64,000 bases of DNA. Origin: Streptomyces parvus (lineage in GTDB: Bacteria > Actinomycetota > Actinomycetes > Streptomycetales > Streptomycetaceae). The stretch spans positions 553,253 to 617,252 of the forward strand of contig NZ_BMRY01000004.1 in the NCBI RefSeq assembly GCF_014648875.1, written 5' to 3'. The position numbers and the translations under genes were made by a program. Shown here piece by piece: positions 1-6,094 of the stretch. Below the pieces are notes generated by a model, which searched no databases, was not told where the DNA came from, and saw nothing but the letters and a program-made list of their open reading frames with translations. Within the stretch, counting starts at the first letter, position 1. Each line of letters opens with the position of its first letter.

Positions 1-192
1 GTCGACGGGGGGCTCGTCCACCGGGGGCTCGTCGACCGGGGGTTCGTCCACGGGCGGTTCGTCGACGGGGGGCTCGTCCACCGGGGGCTCGTCGACCGGG
101 GGTTCGTCCACGGGCGGTTCGTCGACGGGCGGCTCATCCACCGGAGGCTCGTCGACCGGGGGCTCGTCCACGGGCGGCTCATCCACCGGGGG
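1..192. repeat. In-frame 15-bp/60-bp tandem repeat encoding PPVDE
   Basis: The unit is 15 bp (PPVDE on the minus strand), organised into 60-bp higher-order units. Bases 1-60 and 61-120 are identical, and 121-180 differs at only a few positions. Identity at silent sites points to recent duplication by slippage or unequal crossing over. The array continues left of the window. Confidence 0.95.
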
Positions 193-453
193 GTGTTCGT
201 GCTTCGGGCCGTCGGCGTTCACGCACTTGTTGCCGAAGGCCGGGTTCAGCAGAGCGATCACATTGACGGTGTTGCCGCACACATTGACCGGGACGTGCAC
301 CGGCGCCTGCACGGCGTTGCCCGAACCGACCCCCGGCGAACCGACGGCCGCGCCCTCGGCCGACGCGTCGGCGTGCGCGGTGCCGCCCACCGCCGCCAGG
401 AGGCCCGATGCGGCCGCCATGACGATCATGCTTTTGTTCAAGACCTGTCGCAT
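1..453 (-). CDS. Chaplin-like secreted protein with PPVDE repeats, partial
   Basis: The gene starts at ATG 451-453 behind an AAAGGG ribosome site and runs off the left edge after 151 codons without a stop. Residues 1 to about 28 are a signal peptide. One chaplin domain follows, with the hallmarks VNVCGNTVNVI and NPAFGNKC, two cysteines for a disulfide and a hydrophobic amyloid-forming strand pattern. After a short KHEHPP linker the chain becomes pure PPVDE repeats, at least 12 in the window. Chaplins assemble on aerial hyphae and spores as a hydrophobic amyloid layer. The acidic proline-rich repeat looks like an extended stalk; long chaplins normally carry a C-terminal sorting signal, but that end is outside the window. 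It is divergent from the rodlin cluster. The family call is firm, the anchoring role is inferred. Confidence 0.88.
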   Translation of the reverse strand, partial: MRQVLNKSMIVMAAASGLLAAVGGTAHADASAEGAAVGSPGVGSGNAVQAPVHVPVNVCGNTVNVIALLNPAFGNKCVNADGPKHEHPPVDEPPVDEPPVDEPPVDEPPVDEPPVDEPPVDEPPVDEPPVDEPPVDEPPVDEPPVDEPPVD

Positions 454-1008
454 TACTTGCCCTTTCTGAGGACATTCGCGAGGACATCGCGTGGGTGCTT
501 CGCGCGCGGACAACGGGCAGCCATCGGGCGGAGCCGCTGCACAGCCGGATCCGGCGGGAAGCCATGGTGAAAGTGGTGAAGACGTGCGCGCTGGACGACT
601 GCCATAACGACACAGACGTCACGCGGGAAACTTGGAGTTGCGTGGAAATTGTGTAATCACCCGTACGGGTGGTGCTGTCGTATCCCGCTCATCCCGGTTC
701 ACAGAACAAGAAAAACGATTCGCCCTCAACTGTGCTGATCTTCGGTGGTGTTGACCGCGTCCGGGTGTCCGTCACGGCTGTCGGGCGGCGTCACGGGCGT
801 CGGCGTTCGCCCACTCGTTCGGGCGAAATTGTTCGGAGGGGCCCTGTGCAATTCCTTCACGAACGGACTGCCGTACGGAATCACCGTGCGCAGGGAGGTG
901 GGGATCCCCTCGTGTCCGGCATTCGGGTGAAGGGGCGGAACCTAACGTCGCGTGGCGAGTTGACCAGGGGGCTCCGCCACGGGGCAACCAGTACGAGAAG
1001 GGTTAATC
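454..1008. promoter_or_regulatory. Divergent chaplin/rodlin intergenic region
   Basis: This 555-bp stretch separates the divergent long chaplin and first rodlin genes. No convincing coding frame was found. GGAAC (937-941), 17 bases, then GTT (959-961) lies about 48 bp before the rodlin start and resembles an ECF-sigma promoter. Chaplin and rodlin genes are known targets of the ECF sigma factor BldN in S. coelicolor, so such a promoter is expected, but this match is short. The rest shows nothing recognisable. Confidence 0.35.
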
Positions 1009-1410
1009 GTGATCAAGAAGGTTCTGGCTACGGGCGCTGTCGCCGCCTCCATCCTCGGTCTCGGTGCGACGCAGGCCATGGCCATCGCCAACGACGGCGG
1101 CACGACCTCGGTCAACGGCAACGGCGCCTCGCAGTCGTACGGCAACTCCGAGACCCACGGTGACTGGAGCCCGCAGTTCGCGCTCGTCCAGGGCTCGCTG
1201 AACAAGCCCTGCATCGCCCTCCCTGCCAAGGCGAACGTCGGTTCGCTCATCGGTCTCGTGCCGGTCGCGGTCCAGGACATCAACGTCCTGTCCTCCCCGC
1301 AGAACCAGCAGTGCACCGAGAACTCCACCCAGGCCAAGGGTGACGAGGCGCTGTCGCACATCCTGGAGGACATCCCGATCCTCTCCGGCAACGGCGTCGG
1401 CAACAACTGA
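1009..1410 (+). CDS. Rodlin (first copy)
   Basis: A 133-residue secreted protein starting at GTG 1009 behind AGAAGGG. It has an N-terminal signal peptide ending near ATQAMA, then a mature domain typical of rodlins: the NGNGA box, GNSETHGDWSPQ, SLNKPC, VQDINVL, NQQCTENSTQAKGDEALSH and a terminal SGNGVGNN. Two conserved cysteines could form a disulfide. Rodlins organise chaplin fibrils into the paired-rodlet pattern on aerial hyphae and spores. It closely resembles the copy at 2485-2895 and less closely the one at 3434-3841. A long GC hairpin follows. The family is certain; RdlA or RdlB orthology cannot be decided here. Confidence 0.95.
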   Translation: MIKKVLATGAVAASILGLGATQAMAIANDGGTTSVNGNGASQSYGNSETHGDWSPQFALVQGSLNKPCIALPAKANVGSLIGLVPVAVQDINVLSSPQNQQCTENSTQAKGDEALSHILEDIPILSGNGVGNN

Positions 1411-1427
1411 CCCGCAGCCGCCCTACT

Positions 1428-1472
1428 CGGGCCCGGGCCCTCGGCGTTCCTCCACCGAGCGACCCGGGCCCG
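1428..1472 (+). terminator. Terminator after first rodlin
   Basis: Inverted repeat CGGGCCCGGG with an inner CTCGG/CCGAG stem and a 10-base loop, starting 18 bases after the rodlin stop. It separates the rodlin from the downstream chaplin. Confidence 0.75.
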
Positions 1473-1658
1473 TCGCTTTCCCGGGACGCGACTGCGGCAT
1501 TCGGGGGGATATCCAGAAATCCGTCCGGCGGACAGTTCCGATTCCCGGTGATCATCGTTACGTAGGACAGCGCAGGAGTCGCGAGCGATTCGTTATCCGG
1601 CTCGGGCGGGGCACGACAGTCGTGACCGCACCGGACTCCGCCGAGGAAGGGAATAGAC

Positions 1659-1892
1659 GTGAAGTTCACCAAGGTTGCCGCTGTCGCCGCCGGTACGTTC
1701 ATGGCGATGGGCGTCGCCGCGCCGGCCATGGCCGACTCGGGCGCCGAGGCCATTGCCGCGGGCTCCCCGGGCGTGCTGTCGGGCAACATCCTCCAGGCCC
1801 CGATCCACATTCCGGTCAACGTCTGCGGTAACACCGTCAACGTGATCGGTGCACTGAACCCGGCGTTCGGCAACACCTGCATCAACAAGTAA
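1659..1892 (+). CDS. Short chaplin
   Basis: A 77-residue protein starting at GTG 1659 behind GAGGAAGGG. It has a signal peptide of about 27 residues (cleavage near APAMA) followed by a single chaplin domain: SPGVLSGN, QAPIHIPVNVCGN, VIGALNPAFGNTCIN. The two cysteines place it with the disulfide-forming short chaplins (ChpD/F/G/H type) rather than cysteine-free ChpE. The mature peptide of about 50 residues should self-assemble at the air-water interface into a surfactant amyloid. It lies between rodlin genes, as in the known chp-rdl locus of S. coelicolor. The specific chaplin letter is not assignable from this sequence. Confidence 0.94.
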   Translation: MKFTKVAAVAAGTFMAMGVAAPAMADSGAEAIAAGSPGVLSGNILQAPIHIPVNVCGNTVNVIGALNPAFGNTCINK

Positions 1893-1931
1893 CTCCCCGG
1901 CGGGGCCGGGGCTTCCCGGTCAGCAGTCGGT

Positions 1932-1966
1932 GGGCCCCGGACGGCACATGCCGTCCGGGGCCCTTT
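1932..1966 (+). terminator. Terminator after short chaplin
   Basis: A perfect 15-bp stem (GGGCCCCGGACGGCA and its complement) with a 2-base centre, followed by TTT. It starts 40 bases after the chaplin stop. Confidence 0.85.
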
Positions 1967-2125
1967 GTCGTGGACGACGTCGGAGAAATTCCGCGCCCCA
2001 CAGTTTCCCGGAAGCGGCCTGATCGTTGATCAGGAGGAAAGCGGCAGAAGTCACAGGTAAAGAAAGCTTGTGTGCGGCACGGAGACGTGACCGAAGCAGA
2101 CGCCGCGCAGAAGGGAACCAGAAAA

Positions 2126-2416
2126 GTGAAGTACGCGAAGACCGCCGCCCTCGTTGTCGGTTCCGTGGCTGCCCTCGGAACGGCCGCTCCCGCCTTCGCG
2201 GCTCCCACGCCCACGGCCCCCAACTTCAGCCTCGACAGCGGCCTCAACCAGGTGATGGCCAGCGCCCCGCAGGTCGTGGACCCGCTGGTGGACACGGCCG
2301 CCGAGACCACCGAGACGCTCTCGGAGGACGGCACGGTCGGCAAGCTGGCGGGCCAGGCAACCGGTGCGGCCGAGGGCGCCGCCCCGCTGCTCGGCGGCGT
2401 TCCCCTCGGCGGCTGA
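2126..2416 (+). CDS. Small secreted Ala-rich protein in the rodlin cluster
   Basis: A 96-residue protein starting at GTG 2126 with a GAAGGGA ribosome site 9 bases upstream. Residues 1 to about 27 form a clear signal peptide (KYAKTAALVVGS then APAFAAP). The mature part is about 70 residues, acidic, Ala/Gly/Thr-rich and without cysteine, with a predicted helical middle (VVDPLVDTAAETTETL) and a Gly-rich tail LLGGVPLGG. It matches neither the chaplin nor the rodlin domain and I do not recognise a family. Its position between chaplin and rodlin genes, its size and its signal peptide suggest another secreted component or modulator of the aerial surface layer, which is inference only. Confidence 0.8.
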   Translation: MKYAKTAALVVGSVAALGTAAPAFAAPTPTAPNFSLDSGLNQVMASAPQVVDPLVDTAAETTETLSEDGTVGKLAGQATGAAEGAAPLLGGVPLGG

Positions 2417-2484
2417 CCGCCGCTACACGACCATCTCCCCGGGTTTCTCCGCCTGATACGCATCACTTCGAGAAGGGCTCTTCC

Positions 2485-2895
2485 ATGTTCAAGAAGATCA
2501 TGTCCTCGGCGGCCGTCGCCGTCTCCATCGTCGGCGTCTCCGCCGCGGCCGCCCCGTCCGCCATGGCCATCGCCAACGACGGCGGCACCACCACGGTCAA
2601 CGGCAACGGCGCCTCGCAGGCCTACGGCAACTCCGAGACCCACGGCGACTGGAGCCCGCAGTTCGCGCTCATCCAGGGCTCGCTGAACAAGCCCTGCATC
2701 GCCCTCCCGGCCAAGGCGAACGTCGGCTCGCTGCTCGGCCTCGTGCCGGTCTCCGTCCAGGACATCAACGTCCTGTCGTCCCCGCAGAACCAGCAGTGCA
2801 CCGAGAACTCCACCCAGGCCAAGGGTGACGAGGCTCTGTCGCACCTCCTGAACGACATCCCGATCCTCTCGGGCAACGGTGCCGGCAACAACTGA
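2485..2895 (+). CDS. Rodlin (second copy)
   Basis: A 136-residue rodlin starting at ATG 2485 behind AGAAGGG. The signal peptide ends near APSAMA. The mature part is almost identical to the 1009-1410 copy (VNGNGASQ, ETHGDWSPQFAL, GSLNKPC, DINVLSSPQNQQCTENSTQAKGDE), differing mainly by conservative changes (LLGLVPVSV, HLLNDIPIL). The near identity suggests duplication or gene conversion. Like other rodlins it should act outside the cell wall to align chaplin fibrils. Only 68 bases separate it from the preceding small secreted protein, so the two may share a transcript. A terminator hairpin follows. Confidence 0.95.
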   Translation: MFKKIMSSAAVAVSIVGVSAAAAPSAMAIANDGGTTTVNGNGASQAYGNSETHGDWSPQFALIQGSLNKPCIALPAKANVGSLLGLVPVSVQDINVLSSPQNQQCTENSTQAKGDEALSHLLNDIPILSGNGAGNN

Positions 2896-2930
2896 GACCG
2901 CGTGACCCCGGTCCGCTCCCGGTGACCCCT

Positions 2931-2986
2931 GGGGCCGGTCCATCCGTACGGCGACCGTTCTTCGCCGGACCGGACGGACCGGCCCC
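2931..2986 (+). terminator. Terminator after second rodlin
   Basis: GGGGCCGGTCC at 2931-2941 pairs with GGACCGGCCCC at 2976-2986, with a further CGGCG/CGCCG pairing inside. It lies 35 bases after the rodlin stop. Confidence 0.7.
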
Positions 2987-3093
2987 TCGTCATGTGCCAC
3001 GTCGTGTGCCGGTGTCTCCCGTCGGGTCAACCGGTTGGGCCGGATGCCGTAACCACGGCTGACGGCCCCCGCCGGGCCGGGTAGGGCATCGGC

Positions 3094-3315
3094 ATGGATC
3101 CGTACGACAGTCAGACCCCGCAGAGCGCCGAACGGTGGCCCGCGCCGGGCGGCGGCACACCGATCTACGACCGGCTCGTCGCCGAATGGCAGGCGGCCCG
3201 CGACGGCCACCCCCTGGCGGAACCGCACCAGGAACCGGCCCCCCGCCGCGGTGGATTCGTACCGGCGGCGCGCACCGCGGACCAGGGCCCCGGGCCTGAG
3301 ACGCCCGGAAACTGA
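3094..3315 (+). CDS. Small hydrophilic protein with TPIYDRLVAEW motif
   Basis: A 73-residue protein starting at ATG 3094 with a weak AGGG about 9 bases upstream. It has no signal peptide, membrane segment or cysteine. It is rich in Pro, Arg and Glu, and its one notable motif is TPIYDRLVAEWQAA near residues 22-35, a pattern I associate with short cytoplasmic streptomycete proteins of unknown function. It sits between the second and third rodlins in the same direction. Codon use agrees with coding. No function can be assigned. Confidence 0.6.
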   Translation: MDPYDSQTPQSAERWPAPGGGTPIYDRLVAEWQAARDGHPLAEPHQEPAPRRGGFVPAARTADQGPGPETPGN

Positions 3316-3433
3316 CCAGCAGCGTCGACCTTGCGCCGGAACGAACCCATATGAGTGGTACTGCGCAACCGATCAGGGGCAGCGGCAGTTGATCAGTACG
3401 TTCCACAACGGGACGCTCCGAAAGGTGAAGTTG

Positions 3434-3841
3434 ATGAAGAAGATGATGGCCGGCGCTGCAGTGGCCGTGTCCCTGCTCGGTCTGTCCGCAGTCGCGGCTC
3501 CCACGGCCATGGCGATCGGCAACGACGGCGGCACCACCACCCTCAACGGGAACGGTGCCGAGTCGGAGATCGGCAACGCGGAGACGGAGGGCGACTGGAG
3601 CCCGCAGAACCAGCTCGTTCAGGGCACCCTGAACAAGCTCTGCGTCGGCCTGCCCCTCAAGGCGAACGTCGGTTCGCTCGTCGGTGTCGTGCCGATCGCG
3701 GTCCAGGACGTCAACGTCCTCTCCAACCCGCAGAACCAGCAGTGCGCCGACAACTCCACCCAGGCCAAGGGCGACGAGCCGCTGTCGCACATCCTGGACG
3801 ACATCCCGGTCCTCTCGGGCAACGGCGTCGGCAACAACTGA
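3434..3841 (+). CDS. Rodlin (third, divergent copy)
   Basis: A 135-residue rodlin. ATG 3434 is chosen over longer in-frame extensions because it follows AAAGGTGA and opens directly into a signal peptide (KKMMAGAAVAVSLLG to APTAMA). The mature domain keeps NGNGAES, GDWSPQ, GTLNKLC, VQDVNVL, NQQCADNSTQAKGDEPLSH and SGNGVGNN. It is clearly less similar to the first two copies than they are to each other, for example EIGNAETEG against YGNSETHG and CVGLPLK against CIALPAK, so it probably represents the second classical rodlin type. A perfect 14-bp hairpin follows. Confidence 0.94.
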   Translation: MKKMMAGAAVAVSLLGLSAVAAPTAMAIGNDGGTTTLNGNGAESEIGNAETEGDWSPQNQLVQGTLNKLCVGLPLKANVGSLVGVVPIAVQDVNVLSNPQNQQCADNSTQAKGDEPLSHILDDIPVLSGNGVGNN

Positions 3842-3868
3842 CGCACCCCAGCCTGACGCAGTCGGCGC

Positions 3869-3900
3869 GGGCGGTCCGAGGATCACTCCTCGGACCGCCC
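3869..3900 (+). terminator. Terminator after third rodlin
   Basis: A perfect 14-bp stem GGGCGGTCCGAGGA with loop TCAC, followed by GTTCT, 28 bases after the rodlin stop. Confidence 0.85.
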
Positions 3901-3930
3901 GTTCTCGTTCGGCACGGCATCGCGCACACG

Positions 3931-3967
3931 ACGAGGCCCACCACTCCACGGGGGTGGTGGGCCTCGT
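3931..3967 (-). terminator. Terminator of the DUF5949-like gene
   Basis: A perfect 14-bp inverted repeat ACGAGGCCCACCAC with a 9-base loop, just beyond the stop of the minus-strand gene at 3991. It may work in both directions between the converging units. Confidence 0.75.
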
Positions 3968-3990
3968 CGCAGGCGGGGCGGTGACGTTCC

Positions 3991-4491
3991 TCAGCCCAGG
4001 GAGCGGACCGGGAGCAGGCAGTGGGCGGCGGTCCGGACGACCTCCTCGTCGGCGGCGAAGGCCCGCAACTGCTCCTCGCTGACCGGCTGTCCGGGAACCG
4101 CCTCCGGCCACGGGGTCGTGGCGAACATCCCGTACACCTGGCCCTGCGCCTGGGCGGCGGCCAGCCACTCAGCGGGGGCCGGGTACTGCGCGCTGAGATG
4201 AGGCAGGGTCAGGACGGCCTGCCCCGCCTGGACGAGGAGCTTCGCCTGGATGCCCGGGCTCTCGGCGGCGTCCTGGATCGAACCGCCGACGTGGAGGCCC
4301 GCACGCTCCAGCGCGGCGCGCATGGCCTCGCGGCCGACCACCGGACCGTCCTGCCCGTCGCCCAGCGAGTAGGCGAGGAGGAAGGCGGTGTCCTGGTCCG
4401 CGTCGGGCTGCCGGCCGCTCCAGCCGATCAGGATCTGGGTGCCCAACTGGGCCGGGGTGAACATGCCGGTGGAGGCCTGGGGTGTGGTCAT
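3991..4491 (-). CDS. DUF5949-like conserved protein
   Basis: A 166-residue cytoplasmic protein. I place the start at ATG 4489-4491 (MTTPQAS), since the 24 extra in-frame residues upstream look non-coding. The chain begins FTPAQLGTQILIGWSG and continues with AFLLAYSLGDG, LLVQAGQAVLTLPHLS, a WPEAVPG motif and a terminal HCLLPVRSLG. This pattern matches my recollection of the actinobacterial DUF5949 family, whose function is unknown. There is no signal peptide, membrane segment or catalytic motif. It converges on the rodlin cluster and is divergent from rsgA. Confidence 0.75.
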   Translation of the reverse strand: MTTPQASTGMFTPAQLGTQILIGWSGRQPDADQDTAFLLAYSLGDGQDGPVVGREAMRAALERAGLHVGGSIQDAAESPGIQAKLLVQAGQAVLTLPHLSAQYPAPAEWLAAAQAQGQVYGMFATTPWPEAVPGQPVSEEQLRAFAADEEVVRTAAHCLLPVRSLG

Positions 4492-4618
4492 GCTCGGCAC
4501 CCTAACGGCCCCGGACCGTGGCTCATGCACACGTATCACCCGATCGAGGGAGATTGCGGCCATCCCTCGCGAATAAGCCTGCTCGAACGTCCCTCGACCG
4601 TGGTCCGGAATAAATCGG

Positions 4619-4649
4619 TTGACGGTGTTCCCGGGGGGAGGGCTAGGGT
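4619..4649 (+). promoter_or_regulatory. Candidate housekeeping promoter for rsgA unit
   Basis: TTGACG (4619-4624) and TAGGGT (4644-4649) with a 19-base spacer, about 70 bases before the small ORF at 4718. The elements fit the principal-sigma consensus but the spacer is one or two bases long. Confidence 0.45.
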
Positions 4650-4717
4650 GATCACCGTTCCGCCGGAAGCCGGTTCCGGGAACCGGGAACCAGAGGAATC
4701 AGGAGGTGAGGACATTG

Positions 4718-4789
4718 ATGACTGTCGTTGCGATGGGCACTGCCCACAACCGGAAGAGCATCGTCCTCATCCCCGTGGCCACCGGCTGA
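4718..4789 (+). CDS. Possible 23-residue leader peptide upstream of rsgA
   Basis: ATG 4718 follows a near-perfect ribosome site AGGAGGTGAGG with 6-base spacing, the strongest in this part of the window. It opens a 23-residue frame (start MTVVAMG, middle HNRKSIVLIP, end VATG) that stops at 4789, 58 bases before the TTG start of rsgA and in a different frame. A translated leader could couple or attenuate rsgA expression. It could also be an unrelated micropeptide or a chance frame. No conservation data are available here. Confidence 0.4.
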   Translation: MTVVAMGTAHNRKSIVLIPVATG

Positions 4790-4847
4790 CCACTTCTCTC
4801 CTTTCCGCGCCGAGCGCGCGCCGGGGCCACCCTGTGAAGGGTCTCCC

Positions 4848-6020
4848 TTGTCTTTCCCGCTTTCCTCCCTCTCTTCTTCCGCTGACTCCGCTGTCTCCTC
4901 CTCGCACCCGCTGACCCCGTACGGCTGGGACGAAGACTGGGCGGCAGCCTTCTCCCCTTACGCCGAGCAGGGGCTCGTGCCGGGCCGGGTCGTGCGCGTG
5001 GACCGCGGCCGGTGTGACGTGATCACCGCCGACGGCACGGTCCGCGCCGACACCGCGTTCGTCGTACCCCGCGACCCGATGCGGATCGTCTGCACCGGCG
5101 ACTGGGTGGCGCTCGACGCCGACGGTGACCCGCGTTTCGTCCGTACGCTGCTGCCGCGCCGTACCGCCTTCGTCCGCTCGACCTCCTCGCAGCGGTCTGA
5201 GGGCCAGGTGCTCGCCACCAACATCGACCACATCGCCATCTGCGTCTCGCTCGCCGTCGAGCTGGACCTCGGGCGGGTCGAGCGGTTCCTCGCGCTCGCC
5301 CTGTCCAGCTCCGAGGGCGCCGCGCTGCTGGGCGACGGCTCCGGCGGGGAGCGGCAGCCCCAGCCGATCGTGGTCCTGACCAAGGCCGACCTGGTGCCCG
5401 ACGCGGTCACCCTCTCCCACCTCGTCCAGGACATCGAGGCCATCGCGCCCGGCGTCCAGGTGCTGCCCGTCAGCTCCACGACCGGCGAGGGGCTCGACGT
5501 CTTCGGCGCCATCGTCTCCGGCGGTACGAGCGTGCTGCTCGGCATCTCCGGCGCCGGCAAGTCCACCCTGGCCAACACCCTGCTCGGCCAGGACGTCATG
5601 GACGTACAGGCGGCCCGTGACGTCGACGGCAAGGGCCGGCACACCACCACGACCCGCAACCTCCTGCTCCTGCCGCAGGGAGGCGTCCTCATCGACACCC
5701 CGGGGCTCCGCGGCGTCGGCCTCTTCGACGCCGAGACCGGGGTCGGGGAGGTGTTCTCCGAGATCGAGGAGCTGGCCGGGGAATGCCGGTTCCACGACTG
5801 CGCCCACGAGGCCGAGCCGGGGTGTGCCGTCCTCGGCGCCCTGGCGGACGGAACCCTGCCCGAGCGGCGGCTGGAGAGCTACCGCAAGCTGATCCGCGAG
5901 AACCAGCGGATCGTGGCCAAGACCGACGCCCGGGTACGCGCCGAGATCCTCCGGGACTGGAAGCGCAAGGGCGCGGAGGGGCGCGCGGCCATGCAGGCCA
6001 AGCGCGGCCGGGTGCGGTAG
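4848..6020 (+). CDS. rsgA: Ribosome small-subunit-dependent GTPase RsgA
   Basis: RsgA is a cytoplasmic GTPase that checks late 30S subunit maturation. TTG 4848 is preferred because GAAGGG lies 6 bases upstream, giving 390 residues. After an N-terminal tail and an OB-fold region, the circularly permuted GTPase order is plain: G4 TKAD near residue 178, then the P-loop GISGAGKST near 232-240, then G3 DTPGLRG. The C-terminal zinc module CRFHDCAHEAEPGC follows. The permuted order and zinc knuckle are diagnostic. The in-frame upstream extension to 4728 is Ser/Pro-rich and lacks a good ribosome site. A candidate promoter and leader ORF precede it. Confidence 0.93.
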   Translation: MSFPLSSLSSSADSAVSSSHPLTPYGWDEDWAAAFSPYAEQGLVPGRVVRVDRGRCDVITADGTVRADTAFVVPRDPMRIVCTGDWVALDADGDPRFVRTLLPRRTAFVRSTSSQRSEGQVLATNIDHIAICVSLAVELDLGRVERFLALALSSSEGAALLGDGSGGERQPQPIVVLTKADLVPDAVTLSHLVQDIEAIAPGVQVLPVSSTTGEGLDVFGAIVSGGTSVLLGISGAGKSTLANTLLGQDVMDVQAARDVDGKGRHTTTTRNLLLLPQGGVLIDTPGLRGVGLFDAETGVGEVFSEIEELAGECRFHDCAHEAEPGCAVLGALADGTLPERRLESYRKLIRENQRIVAKTDARVRAEILRDWKRKGAEGRAAMQAKRGRVR

Positions 6021-6094
6021 CCCGCCGGCGCACGGATGCGACGTCCGAATTCCGCGAGTGCGGCGGCCCCGGCTGCCGCACACTGGACGGTGTG

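Noticed and set aside
1..192. Short direct repeats resembling a CRISPR array
   Set aside because: The 15-bp units have no spacers, stay in frame, and encode PPVDE in a chaplin-like protein.
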